From the NCBI GenBank assembly GCA_900552365.1, contig URZP01000003.1:1-43023 (forward strand): a stretch of 43,023 bases of DNA. The letters run 5' to 3'. A program made the translations under genes and the position numbers. This document shows, one piece after another, positions 6,976 to 15,459 of this stretch. Numbering within the stretch: the first letter of the stretch is position 1; every line of letters starts with the position of its first letter. Below the pieces are notes generated by a model. It was not told where the DNA came from, searched no databases, and saw only the letters and a program-made list of their open reading frames with translations. This stretch comes from an uncultured Coriobacteriaceae bacterium (GTDB taxonomy: Bacteria; Actinomycetota; Coriobacteriia; Coriobacteriales; Eggerthellaceae).

Positions 6976-8259
6976 TTACGCCTCCACGCGAATGATCGAA
7001 GGTTCCCTCATCAGGACATCCTCAAGCTGGCCGATCTCGTCGACGACCCGCTGGATGTCGGCTTCGCGCGCCGTATGGGTAACGTACACGACCTCGACGG
7101 AAACGCCGGCGGTCTCGCCGCGCTGAATGACCGAACGCACGCTGACGCCATGGTTGGCGAACACGGTGGCCATTGCCGCCAGAACGCCGGGGCGGTCGGC
7201 CACGGTGAAGCGGATGTAATACTTGGTTTTCAGGTCGGCCATGGGAACAAGCGGCAACGTGTCGGGGCAGTCGTTGTCGAAGATGGGAGCCAGGCCCATT
7301 TCCATGCGACGGGCAACCTCAACCACGTCGCCCATGACGGCGCTGGCGGCAGGACCCGCACCGGCGCCCATGCCGAAGAACATGGTCTCGCCCACGGCGT
7401 CGCCCGTGACGTAAATAGCGTTGTTCACGCCGTTGACCTTGGAAAGCTGGTGGTCCAGCGGGATCATCGTGGGATGCACATGCACGTCGATGCCTGCATC
7501 GGAACGATGCGCCAGCGCCAGAAGCTTCACGCTGAAGCCCATGTCGCGAGCCGCCTCGAGGTCGACGGGCGAAACGTTGCGAATGCCCTCGCAATACACG
7601 TCATCCATGGTGACGCGCGACTTGAACGCAAGCGAAGCCAAGATGGCGATTTTCGCTGCGGCGTCGAAACCGTCGACGTCAGCGGTAGGGTCGGCCTCGG
7701 CATAGCCCTTGGCCTGCGCCTCTGCCAAGGCGTCTTCGTAGCTCAGACCGTCCTCGTCCATGCGCGTGAGCATGTAGTTGGTGGTGCCGTTGACGATACC
7801 CATGACCGATGTGATTCCGTTGGCGATGAGCGAATGCTTCAGCGGGCCGATGATGGGAATGCCGCCGCCAACGCTAGCGCCGTAGTAAATGTCAACGTTG
7901 TTTTCTTTGGCAAGCGCGAAGATCTCGTCACCGGCAGATGCGATAAGCGCCTTGTTGGCCGTGACGACGCACTTGCCGTTGCGCAGCGCGTCGCACACGA
8001 CGTCATGAGCGGCGCCCACGCCGCCGATAAGCTCGATGACCAGGTCGACGGACGGATCGGTCACGACTTCGTGGAAGTCGGTGGTGAACAGGTGCTCGAC
8101 GCCGTGAGCGCGAGCGGCGTCGGGTTTGCGCGAACAGACGCGCGCAAGCTCGATGTCCACGCCGTAATGGCGCTTGAAGTCATCGCGATGGTTGGCAAGG
8201 ATGTCCAGGCAGCCGCCGCCAACGGTGCCGGTTCCCACAAGTCCGATCCTGATCGTCAT
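6976..8259 (-). CDS. hom: Homoserine dehydrogenase
   Basis: 427 residues; NAD(P)H-dependent reduction of aspartate semialdehyde to homoserine, the branch-point of threonine and methionine synthesis. The N-terminal Rossmann motif GLVGTGTVGGG is at residues 6-16. The catalytic domain contains VVTANKALIA, GIVNGTTNYML and EADPTADVDGFDAAAKIAIL, the last two being strongly conserved in the family. A C-terminal ACT domain (from about residue 350, FTVADRPGVLAAMATVFANHGVS) should give allosteric control by threonine. AAGGAC precedes the ATG at 8259. An upstream open stretch to 8340 lacks a ribosome binding site and holds a hairpin. It follows lysA by 135 bp and is coupled to the HAD gene. Confidence 0.96.
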   Translation of the reverse strand: MTIRIGLVGTGTVGGGCLDILANHRDDFKRHYGVDIELARVCSRKPDAARAHGVEHLFTTDFHEVVTDPSVDLVIELIGGVGAAHDVVCDALRNGKCVVTANKALIASAGDEIFALAKENNVDIYYGASVGGGIPIIGPLKHSLIANGITSVMGIVNGTTNYMLTRMDEDGLSYEDALAEAQAKGYAEADPTADVDGFDAAAKIAILASLAFKSRVTMDDVYCEGIRNVSPVDLEAARDMGFSVKLLALAHRSDAGIDVHVHPTMIPLDHQLSKVNGVNNAIYVTGDAVGETMFFGMGAGAGPAASAVMGDVVEVARRMEMGLAPIFDNDCPDTLPLVPMADLKTKYYIRFTVADRPGVLAAMATVFANHGVSVRSVIQRGETAGVSVEVVYVTHTAREADIQRVVDEIGQLEDVLMREPSIIRVEA

Positions 8260-8280
8260 GGCTTGTCCTTTCGTTTTCAA

Positions 8281-8309
8281 GGGGCGGCCTTGTCCCAAGG
8301 CGAAGCCCC
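8281..8309 (-). promoter_or_regulatory. Hairpin in the hom leader
   Basis: GCCTTG-TCC-CAAGGC (8287-8301), extended by GGGGC (8281-8285) and GCCCC (8305-8309). It lies about 10 nt upstream of the hom ribosome binding site. It has no T-run, so it is not an ordinary terminator. It might be a leader structure or an mRNA processing/stability element; no function is shown. Confidence 0.4.
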
Positions 8310-8394
8310 GTTGCTTCGTATCAACCGACCCGGCCTTCAAAACCGAATCGATGCCCGACTAGCTTCGCGAAACGCGCCGAAACGCAGCCGCGCT

Positions 8395-9750
8395 TTAGAT
8401 GTCGCGAGCCATAAGGTCGGCGTACGTCTCGCGACGCGTGACAACGCGTGCTTGACCGTCCTTCACGAACACGATGGCCGGTCGAGGCTGGCCGTTATAC
8501 GATGATGACATGGTATAGCAATACGCACCCGTGGCGAAGACGCAGACGATGTCACCCAGGTCGACTTGTTGAATCGAGCCGTCAATAACCACGGCGTCGC
8601 CGCTCTCGCAGTGCTTTCCGCAAAGGGAAACCACCTCGGTGCGCGGCTGATCGGCCTTGTTGGCAATGACCGCCTCGTAATCGGCATTGTAAAGCGCGGT
8701 GCGGATGTTATCGGACATGCCGCCGTCAACCGCCACGATCTTGCGGATGTTCGGCAGCGTTTTCAGAATGCCCGCCGTGTACAGCGTGACGCCAGCATTA
8801 GCCACCAGGCTACGGCCGGGCTCCACCAGAAGGCGCGGCTCGGCAAGACCGTGCTTTGCGCACAGCTCTTTCACGGACGAAGCAGTGACCTCGGCGAAAT
8901 CGGCGATGCTGGAAGGCTTGTCCTCGGCCATGTAAGCGATGCCCAGGCCGCCGCCCATGTCAAGCACCTTGGCCTCGAAGCCGTACGTTTCCTTCACGCG
9001 CGCGACGAACTCGATCATGACCTGAATGGCCTCGCGGAACGAATGCAACGCGAAGATCTGCGAGCCGATATGACAATGGAAGCCGTCAAGCTGCACATTG
9101 TCGAAGGCAAGGACGTCGCCCACGCACTTGAAGGCAAAGTCGTCCAGCATGGTGAAACCGAACTTCGTGTCCTCGCAGCCGGTTTTGATGTACTCGTGCG
9201 TGTCGGCCTCGACGCCGGGGGTGATGCGCATCAGGACGGGCTGGACGCGGCCAAGCTCGCCCGCGATCTCGGAGATGCGCTTCGCCTCGATGCGGCTGTC
9301 AACCACGATGTGCCCAACGCCTGCGGAAATCGCCTCGCGCAGTTCAACGGGCGTTTTGTTGTTGCCATGCACGAAAACGCGCTCCATGGGGAAGCCGACG
9401 GCCTGAGCGCAAGCAAGCTCGCCGCCGCCCGACACGTCAAGGCACATGCCCTCTTCCATCGCGATGCGCAACACTTCCTTGTTAAGGAACGCCTTGCTTG
9501 CATACAGCACGTCGGAATCCTGATAGCGGGAATGGAAGCTGTTGCGATATTGCTCCATGCGATCGCGCAGGTCGGCCTCGTCGAAAACGTACAACGCCGT
9601 TCCCTGCTGATGGGCAAGCTCAACCATGTCGACACCGCCGATGAACAGGTGGCCGTCGCGAACCTCGGCTGTTTTGGGCAACACCGCGCCCAAGTCCATG
9701 GTAGTGCGCTGATCGGCTTTTTTATTGGGATCGGATGCACGCAACGACAT
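8395..9750 (-). CDS. lysA: Diaminopimelate decarboxylase
   Basis: 451 residues; PLP-dependent decarboxylation of meso-diaminopimelate to lysine. It has the alanine-racemase-like barrel: the PLP lysine is Lys86 in LYASKAFLNK, HCHIGSQ binds PLP phosphate, and LDMGGGLGIAY and VEPGRSLVANAG are family signatures. The C-terminal LCGKHCESGD provides the conserved active-site cysteine from the partner subunit. GAGG lies 6 nt before the ATG at 9750; an internal Met18 could also serve. The leader contains two small hairpins (9773-9791 and around 9796-9815), but I see no lysine riboswitch. Downstream genes hom, HAD and metA share strand and pathway. Confidence 0.96.
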   Translation of the reverse strand: MSLRASDPNKKADQRTTMDLGAVLPKTAEVRDGHLFIGGVDMVELAHQQGTALYVFDEADLRDRMEQYRNSFHSRYQDSDVLYASKAFLNKEVLRIAMEEGMCLDVSGGGELACAQAVGFPMERVFVHGNNKTPVELREAISAGVGHIVVDSRIEAKRISEIAGELGRVQPVLMRITPGVEADTHEYIKTGCEDTKFGFTMLDDFAFKCVGDVLAFDNVQLDGFHCHIGSQIFALHSFREAIQVMIEFVARVKETYGFEAKVLDMGGGLGIAYMAEDKPSSIADFAEVTASSVKELCAKHGLAEPRLLVEPGRSLVANAGVTLYTAGILKTLPNIRKIVAVDGGMSDNIRTALYNADYEAVIANKADQPRTEVVSLCGKHCESGDAVVIDGSIQQVDLGDIVCVFATGAYCYTMSSSYNGQPRPAIVFVKDGQARVVTRRETYADLMARDI

Positions 9751-9886
9751 GCTTGCCTCGCTTTCGGGAATCGGAGGCGCCAGAGCGCCTCAACAGGGCG
9801 CAAAAGCCCTTTCGACGTTCGTTTTTCTCGGCTCATAGTACCAATCTTCCACGCGCGAACGGCGCACAAGCGTTTCCTTCTCACAA

Positions 9887-9914
9887 TTGAAACCAACGGA
9901 GAGCGGCATATAAT
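9887..9914 (+). promoter_or_regulatory. Sigma-70 promoter for the YhcH-DUF1015 operon
   Basis: TTGAAA (9887-9892), 16-nt spacer, TATAAT (9909-9914). The leader that follows has a CGCCCCG/CGGGGCG hairpin (9943-9949 with 9972-9978) ending just 2 nt before the GGAGAGG ribosome binding site, which could modulate translation. Confidence 0.6.
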
Positions 9915-9996
9915 CTCGTTGTTCGAAAAACGGGACGGGAAACGCCCCGCGCCAACCGAAAACATGCCCTTCGGGGCGAAGGAGAGGCATCTCATC

Positions 9997-10452
9997 ATGA
10001 TCAAGGATTCTTTGAGCAACGCCGACCGCTACGCCGGCATTTCCACCCGATTCGACCAAGCTTTCGCATTCCTGCGCACCACCGACCTCGGCTCTCTTAA
10101 ACTGGGTCGCGTAGACATCGCCGACGGCGTTTTCGCCAACGTGCAGTCGTACGAGCCCGTCCCGGTCGACGCCAAGCAGTACGAGATGCACGAGGAATAC
10201 GCCGATATCCAGGTGGTCGTCGAGGGTTCCGAACTGTTGGTCGAAGCCCCCGCAAGCCTTGAAGAACACCCCATGACGGGCGACGACTTCTCGGTGTTCG
10301 ACGAGCCCGGCAGCATGCCGTCGGTCATCAGCCTGCGCGCCGGCGATTTCTGCATCGTTTGGCCCGGTGAGTCCCACAAGCCGGGTATCACCAACGGTCT
10401 TCACCAAGGGCCGCTGAGCAAGATCGTCGTCAAAGTTCGCGTCGCCGAGTAG
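9997..10452 (+). CDS. YhcH/YjgK/YiaL family protein
   Basis: 151 residues of the cupin-like YhcH/YjgK/YiaL family (DUF386). Diagnostic segments are EMHEEYADIQVVVEGSE, which carries the metal-binding His/Glu residues, and AGDFCIVWPGESHKPGI with a further His. Relatives act on sugar acids or their anomers in sialic-acid and related pathways (NanQ is an N-acetylneuraminate anomerase), but no sugar gene lies nearby, so the substrate is open. The ATG at 9997 follows GGAGAGG (9981-9987). A longer open frame upstream is only a chance extension through lysA antisense. It is cotranscribed with the next gene, 13 nt downstream. Confidence 0.88.
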   Translation: MIKDSLSNADRYAGISTRFDQAFAFLRTTDLGSLKLGRVDIADGVFANVQSYEPVPVDAKQYEMHEEYADIQVVVEGSELLVEAPASLEEHPMTGDDFSVFDEPGSMPSVISLRAGDFCIVWPGESHKPGITNGLHQGPLSKIVVKVRVAE

Positions 10453-10465
10453 CAAGGAGCCAAGA

Positions 10466-11713
10466 ATGGCGGACATCAGGCCTTTCGCAGCACTTCGACC
10501 CATCCCGCAGAAAACAGAGCGCGTGGCTGCGCTTCCCTACGACGTGTACAGCGTCGAAGAGTCGCGCCGCATCGTGGCCAAGAACCCCGAGTCGTTTCTG
10601 GCCATCGACCAGCCGCAGGTGAACTTCCCCGTTGACCAGCAGGTTTCTGACGAGGAGGCGTTCGCCAAGGCAGGCGAGCTTCTGCGCGCCGCCAAGAACG
10701 ATGGCGTCTTCGCCCGCGACGAGCAGCCGCAGTTCTACGTGTACGAGCTCACCATGAACGGCCGCACGCAGACCGGCTTGGTTGCCTGCGCCGCCGTCGA
10801 CGATTACCTGAACGGCACCATCAAAAAGCACGAGAACACCCGCGCCGAGAAAGAGGAAGGCCGCGTGCGCCACGTACGCGAATGCAATGCGCAGACCGGT
10901 CCCATTTTCTTGGCATACCATCAGAACGACCAGGTCAGCAACGCTTGCGAGGCAGCGAAGGCCGGCGATCCCCTGTTCGACTTCACCGGCGACGACGGCG
11001 TGCGCCATCGCGGCTTCGCGCTAACCGACCCCGCAGCGATCGAGGCCGTGCGTGCAGCCTTCGCCGATATGGACAGCGTCTACATCGCCGACGGCCATCA
11101 CCGCAACGCCGCTGCCGCGCGCGTTGCCAAGGAGATGCGCGCCGAAAACCCCGACTACACGGGCGAAGAACCGTTCAACTACTACCTGTGCGTGCTGTTC
11201 CCCGATTCCGAACTGGCCATTCTTGATTACAACCGCGTACTGAAGAGCCTGAACGGCCTGTCGGCCGCCGACTTCCTAGCCGAAGCCGAAAAGCGCTTCG
11301 CTGTTTCCGAGATCGGTCCCGAGGGCAACGCCGAAGCTGCGCGCCCGCAGAACAAGGGCGAGTTCAGCATGCTGCTTGACGGCACCTGGTATCGCCTGGT
11401 GGTTCGCCCCGAAGACCGCTCCGACGACCCGGTTGCGGGCCTGGACGTCTCGCTTTTGCACGACATCCTGCTTGAGCCGGTTCTGGGCATCCACGATCCC
11501 CGCACCGACGAGCGCATCGACTTCGTCGGCGGCATCCGCGGCCTTGACGAGCTTGAGCGTCGCTGCGCCGACGACAGCGTCTGCGCTTTCGCGCTGTACC
11601 CCACATCCATTTCCGAGCTATTCGCCGTTGCCGACGCGGGCATGCTGATGCCGCCCAAATCAACGTGGTTCGAACCGAAACTGCGCAGCGGCCTGTTCAT
11701 TCACGAACTCTAG
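10466..11713 (+). CDS. DUF1015 (COG4198) family protein
   Basis: 415 residues. The family signature is clear: N-terminal IRPFAALRP and ALPYDVYSVEESR, a central KHENTRAEKEEGR segment resembling the ParB-type nucleotide-binding motif, and YIADGHHRNAAAARVA (histidines near residue 211). The C-terminal part includes FVGG and LYPTSISELFAVADAG, then MPPKSTWFEPKLRSGL, as in other members. DUF1015 proteins are distantly related to the ParB/SerK nucleotide-binding fold and in many anaerobes lie beside serine-synthesis genes, so a kinase-like role has been discussed, but the function is not established. AAGGAG stands before the ATG. It is second in an operon with the YhcH gene and ends at a terminator. 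Confidence 0.85.
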   Translation: MADIRPFAALRPIPQKTERVAALPYDVYSVEESRRIVAKNPESFLAIDQPQVNFPVDQQVSDEEAFAKAGELLRAAKNDGVFARDEQPQFYVYELTMNGRTQTGLVACAAVDDYLNGTIKKHENTRAEKEEGRVRHVRECNAQTGPIFLAYHQNDQVSNACEAAKAGDPLFDFTGDDGVRHRGFALTDPAAIEAVRAAFADMDSVYIADGHHRNAAAARVAKEMRAENPDYTGEEPFNYYLCVLFPDSELAILDYNRVLKSLNGLSAADFLAEAEKRFAVSEIGPEGNAEAARPQNKGEFSMLLDGTWYRLVVRPEDRSDDPVAGLDVSLLHDILLEPVLGIHDPRTDERIDFVGGIRGLDELERRCADDSVCAFALYPTSISELFAVADAGMLMPPKSTWFEPKLRSGLFIHEL

Positions 11714-11749
11714 AGTGCGAACCCAACCAAGCGGAAACGCAACGAGCGA

Positions 11750-11787
11750 CGAGCCCGATGGCAATGCCACCGGGCTCGTTTCGTTTG
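11750..11787 (+). terminator. Intrinsic terminator after the DUF1015 gene
   Basis: CGAGCCCG (11750-11757) pairs with CGGGCTCG (11771-11778), and inner TGGC pairs with GCCA; TTTCGTTT follows. Confidence 0.85.
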
Positions 11788-11859
11788 CTTGTTCGCCAAC
11801 GGGAACGCACGTTAGTCGTTGGAGGATTATCAACGCCAGCCTACGCCTTGCGGCTGCGG

Positions 11860-12999
11860 CTATTCCTTCAGCATCTCAACGAACTGAGCGAAGGTGTCGG
11901 CAATGGCGATCTGCTGCGGGCAAACGCCCTCGCATGCACGGCAGGCAATGCAGGCGCTCGGACGTTTGTCCTCGGGTAGCGCCGCAACCGCCATAGGCGC
12001 CATGAAGCGCATGCCTTCGCGCGAGGTATGCTCGTTGTAAAGCGAGATCAGATACGGGATGTCAAGCCCCCTGGGGCAATGACTGGTGCAGTAATGGCAC
12101 TTGGTGCACGGCAGCTTGCCCGCGATTGCCAGACGATGACCCACTGCAAGAATGGCCTGCATCTCCTGCTCGTTCAACGGCTTGTCTTCGCTGAACAGCT
12201 GGATGTTCTGCTCGAGCTGCTCCATAGTCGACGAACCGGAAAGCACCATGGCAACGCCGGGGAAGCTCTGCAGAAAACGGTATGCCCATTCAACAGCGGA
12301 AACGCCCGGGCGAAGCGCCTCAAGCGCCGGCTTGTCGCAGTCTTCGAATTCCACCAGGTTGCCGCCGCGCAAGGGCTCCATCACCCAAATGGGCATATTC
12401 AGCTGATTAAGATACTCAACCTTGCGATTGACCTCTTGGAAGGTCCAGTCCATGTAGTTCAGCTGGATCTGGCAGAACTCCATGTCGTCACCGCACTTGT
12501 CAAGGAATCGCTTGAACGTGTCGAACGATCCGTGACACGAGAAGCCCAGGTGCCTGATGCGGCCAGCCTTCTTCTGCTCGATGAAGTAACTGATGGTTCC
12601 GAACTGCTCGTCATCAAGGTACTGCTCGATGTTCAGCTCGCTTACGTTGTGGATAAGATAGAAGTCAAGGTAATCAACCTGAAGCTTCTCAAGCTGCTTC
12701 GCGAAGATCTCTTCATGCTTGCCGAAATTCGCCACATCGTAGCCAGGGAACTTTGAAGCCAGATTGAAGCTTTCACGCGGATAGCGCTTCAGTGCGCGAC
12801 CGGTCGTCAGCTCGGAGTTGCCGTTGTGGTAACCCCACGCGGTATCGAAATAGTTCACGCCGTTGCTGTACGCGTACTCGATCATCTCGAACGCGGCCGC
12901 CTCGTCGATCTTGCCGTCGTCCCCGTCAAGCACGGGAAAGCGCATCAGGCCAAGCCCAAGGCTGGAAAGTTTCTCATCCTGGAAATCGCGGTAAATCAT
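11860..12999 (-). CDS. Aldo/keto reductase with C-terminal 4Fe-4S ferredoxin domain
   Basis: 379 residues, COG1453-like. The TIM-barrel part keeps the AKR tetrad: Asp52 and Tyr57 in YFDTAWGYHNG, Lys83 in LASKFPGY and His117 in FYLIHNVSE. From about residue 295 a ferredoxin-like domain follows with two cysteine clusters, CTKCHYCTSHCP and CIACRACEGVCP, enough for two iron-sulfur clusters. Such fusions are common in strict anaerobes and probably couple NAD(P)H to ferredoxin or use electrons from the clusters; substrates are unknown. GGGAGG lies 6-7 nt before the ATG. It is monocistronic, with an unusual inverted repeat in its leader (13019-13053). Confidence 0.92.
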   Translation of the reverse strand: MIYRDFQDEKLSSLGLGLMRFPVLDGDDGKIDEAAAFEMIEYAYSNGVNYFDTAWGYHNGNSELTTGRALKRYPRESFNLASKFPGYDVANFGKHEEIFAKQLEKLQVDYLDFYLIHNVSELNIEQYLDDEQFGTISYFIEQKKAGRIRHLGFSCHGSFDTFKRFLDKCGDDMEFCQIQLNYMDWTFQEVNRKVEYLNQLNMPIWVMEPLRGGNLVEFEDCDKPALEALRPGVSAVEWAYRFLQSFPGVAMVLSGSSTMEQLEQNIQLFSEDKPLNEQEMQAILAVGHRLAIAGKLPCTKCHYCTSHCPRGLDIPYLISLYNEHTSREGMRFMAPMAVAALPEDKRPSACIACRACEGVCPQQIAIADTFAQFVEMLKE

Positions 13000-13018
13000 G
13001 TGGTCCTCCCATCCCTTG

Positions 13019-13065
13019 CGCTTTCGCGTTCATTTCAATTCGAAGCGAAAGCGAGTCCAATTATA
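13019..13065 (-). promoter_or_regulatory. -10 box and leader inverted repeat of the aldo/keto reductase gene
   Basis: Minus-strand TATAAT occupies 13060-13065. Just downstream of the predicted start, CGCTTTCGC (13019-13027) and GCGAAAGCG (13045-13053) form a perfect 9-bp inverted repeat with a 17-nt spacer. It could be an operator at +1 or a leader hairpin. No good -35 is seen, which fits an activated or regulated promoter. Confidence 0.45.
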
Positions 13066-13124
13066 TGCGACCAACAAAAGCCAGGAGAAGTGGTGCAACG
13101 ACGCTGAAACAATTCGGCAAGCGC

Positions 13125-15452
13125 CTATTCCTCGATGCTCCAATAATTGCCGGTCTCGTACCAATTCGATATGCGCAGGCTATCGCCCACGATGGCGTAC
13201 TCGCGCCAACCGATCCCGCGCAAGCCGATGCTGTCGGTGGTCAAATAGGTGCGCACACGATCGGGGTCGTTCACCTCAAAGAACGTTTGGCCGCTGCCGT
13301 ATTTCGACGAATCTAGCCCCATAGCCTGGGCGACCGTCGGCAAGTAATCGTGATGGCTGACAGGCATGCCCGACTTCTGAACAGCTGCGCCCCGAGCGTT
13401 TTCGGCAGCGCCATCGGTCTGAGCGCCGCCCGCCGCAGACCCGGTCGCAGCACCCGCCGCAGCGCCACCGGCTGGCTCATCGCCGCTTTGCTTCGCGGGC
13501 TTCACCAACATGATGGGCGTGCTGGTGGTGGTCAGGGGCTCGGGCGTCAGGAACCACTTGCCGTGATCAGCCGTGATGACGATGGTCGACTGGTCGTACA
13601 CGCCCAGCTCCTTCAACTGGCGAAGGTATTCGGCCACAATGTACATCGAACCTTGCGCCTGTTGCTCTTTAGTGGAATTGTCGGTACCCAGGTCGTTCGC
13701 ATGCTCGTCGATGGAGTACGGGTAGTGGGCGCCCAGCAAGTGGATGAAGCGGAACGCACCGGCGGGCGCATCGTCGTCAACCGCAAGGCCCTGGCGCTGC
13801 AGCTGGCCGTAGTAGCGCGGGTCGTTCATGGTGTAAACGCGCTCGCCCGGCTCGGCGTCGGGGTTGTAGCTGACGATGCGGCCGTTGATCTGGTCGGTGT
13901 AATACCAGAAATTGTGCTTAAGGGGCCACGGGGTATCGCGGTACAAGGCGATCTGACACAAAGCCTCGAAGGTGCCGCGAAAATCCAAGCTCGATGCCGC
14001 AACCTTGTGCATGTTGATGGTAGTTGCCGCAATGGCCTTCTGCTCGGCTTCGGGCAAGCTTCCGATCTGCAACGAGTCAGTGTACAGGCCAACCGAGTAG
14101 CCCGCATTCTGCGCGTCAGCCAAAAACGTTCCGCGCGCATAACGATTCGCCAGGTAAACGTTGGAATCCTCGCCCACCTTGGGCAGCTCGCCCGTAAGCA
14201 AATACGGCACCGCGAAACGCGTAGGAATCATCGAGCCCGTGCAGTTGGTGAACTCGGTGAAGTCCGTCATCTCATCAAGCATGTGCGAATTCATGTTGGA
14301 AACGGCATTCAAAAGCGTTTGATCGTAGGTGTCCAACACGAACACGATCACGTTGTTCTTGTTGGAAACCGAATACAGGCCGTCTTCGGTCAGAACCGAC
14401 TCGGTCTGCGAGACCAAATTGGTATGCGTGAGGTCGTCCATGCCGCCCGCTTGCTCGGTTGCCGCCGGCGGGGCAATGAACAAGCTTGCCACGCCAACGC
14501 CCTGCACCACCAAAAAGCAAGCGCTAACCAAGGCAACAACGCCCTGGGCGCGGAATCGGTTGAACAGGCTGAGCAGCAGGGACAGCACGATGATGGCAAT
14601 CCACACCGCACTGGAAACAACCATCATGGTGTTGTGCTCGGCCCACACAATGGTGCCGCCATCGGCAATCGGCATGCCATAGTTCAACACAAGAACCTGA
14701 ACGTAGGCCGCAACACCAATGCTGGCAACCAGCACCAGAAAGAAATTGAAGATGCGGCCACGCAGGGCCGACAACAAAAGCGCAAGCACGGCAACGACCC
14801 CGACGGCCGGCAATGTCACAACCCACCACACGTCGGCGAGCGAGAACACCAGCGAGCCGGCGCTACCGCCAACAACCTCGCACGGGGCAACCACGAAGAT
14901 GGTGCACACCGTGAAGGCGCAGGCCAGAAGCGCGTAGTTGAAACGCGTGCGCCACGCCGGGGCATACTTGCGCGCACGACGCCCCTTGCGCTTGGCGCGC
15001 TTCGCTGCGCGCTTGCTTTCACCAGCGGTGACGTTCGCAGCAGCGGCTTTCCCGGCGGCACGCACACCACTCCCACTTGCAGCAGCGCCATCGTCTTCGC
15101 AGGCAACTCCTTCGCCGACACCCGCAGCCGCGTTTGCCGGCACGCCCTTCCCATCGGTGCGATGGACGGGCGGATCAACCTCGCGACGAGCGCTTTCGTC
15201 GAAGTCCAGCAGCTTCATCAGCTTCTTGCGCGACCTGCGCGCCGCGACGCCCAGCACCGTGGATAAAGCGACGGCAACGCCCGCAACAGCCTGAATCGTG
15301 TAGGTCATGATGGACGGATCGACGTACGCGAACGCCGGCGCCGTCCAAACGGGCACCAAAACGACCGCGCACGCAACCGCCCAAAGCGCGTCGTGCAGCC
15401 CCGGCAAAATGCGGACAACTGACGAGCGGCTTATGTTCTCAACGTTTCCCAT
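13125..15452 (-). CDS. Membrane-anchored alkaline-phosphatase-superfamily protein (LTA synthase/phosphoglycerol transferase-like)
   Basis: About 775 residues. There are two N-terminal membrane segments (roughly 22-42 and 50-70) and a long cytosolic Ala/Gly- and Lys/Arg-rich region (90-165). A membrane bundle follows (about 170-330), then an extracellular sulfatase-fold domain (365-end). Catalytic features are Asp374 in VFVLDTYD, a likely Thr nucleophile (T411, IPTRFAVPYLLTGE), His571 in HLLGAHYPY, Asp629-His630 in TADHGKW and HH near 700. The sulfatase CxPSR motif is absent, so phospho-transfer is more likely. An Ala/Gly-rich insert lies near 660-692. Candidate roles are teichoic/lipoteichoic-like polymer or glycolipid head-group transfer. 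The ATG at 15452 is chosen because a consensus promoter would start transcription at about 15453, making it leaderless; an open frame continues to 15581. Confidence 0.8.
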   Translation of the reverse strand: MGNVENISRSSVVRILPGLHDALWAVACAVVLVPVWTAPAFAYVDPSIMTYTIQAVAGVAVALSTVLGVAARRSRKKLMKLLDFDESARREVDPPVHRTDGKGVPANAAAGVGEGVACEDDGAAASGSGVRAAGKAAAANVTAGESKRAAKRAKRKGRRARKYAPAWRTRFNYALLACAFTVCTIFVVAPCEVVGGSAGSLVFSLADVWWVVTLPAVGVVAVLALLLSALRGRIFNFFLVLVASIGVAAYVQVLVLNYGMPIADGGTIVWAEHNTMMVVSSAVWIAIIVLSLLLSLFNRFRAQGVVALVSACFLVVQGVGVASLFIAPPAATEQAGGMDDLTHTNLVSQTESVLTEDGLYSVSNKNNVIVFVLDTYDQTLLNAVSNMNSHMLDEMTDFTEFTNCTGSMIPTRFAVPYLLTGELPKVGEDSNVYLANRYARGTFLADAQNAGYSVGLYTDSLQIGSLPEAEQKAIAATTINMHKVAASSLDFRGTFEALCQIALYRDTPWPLKHNFWYYTDQINGRIVSYNPDAEPGERVYTMNDPRYYGQLQRQGLAVDDDAPAGAFRFIHLLGAHYPYSIDEHANDLGTDNSTKEQQAQGSMYIVAEYLRQLKELGVYDQSTIVITADHGKWFLTPEPLTTTSTPIMLVKPAKQSGDEPAGGAAAGAATGSAAGGAQTDGAAENARGAAVQKSGMPVSHHDYLPTVAQAMGLDSSKYGSGQTFFEVNDPDRVRTYLTTDSIGLRGIGWREYAIVGDSLRISNWYETGNYWSIEE

Positions 15453-15459
15453 GCCCAGC

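Noticed and set aside
6115..8505. 796-codon open frame on the plus strand
   Set aside because: It is antisense to the HAD and hom genes, has the His/Val/Leu/Asp-rich composition expected of the complement of GC-rich coding sequence, and no SD.
9751..9880. Lysine riboswitch in the lysA leader
   Set aside because: Only two short hairpins are visible; the conserved multi-helix core of the lysine riboswitch is not recognisable and the leader is too short.
13350..15266. 638-codon plus-strand open frame
   Set aside because: Antisense to the membrane phosphatase-like gene; repetitive His/Gly/Arg composition.
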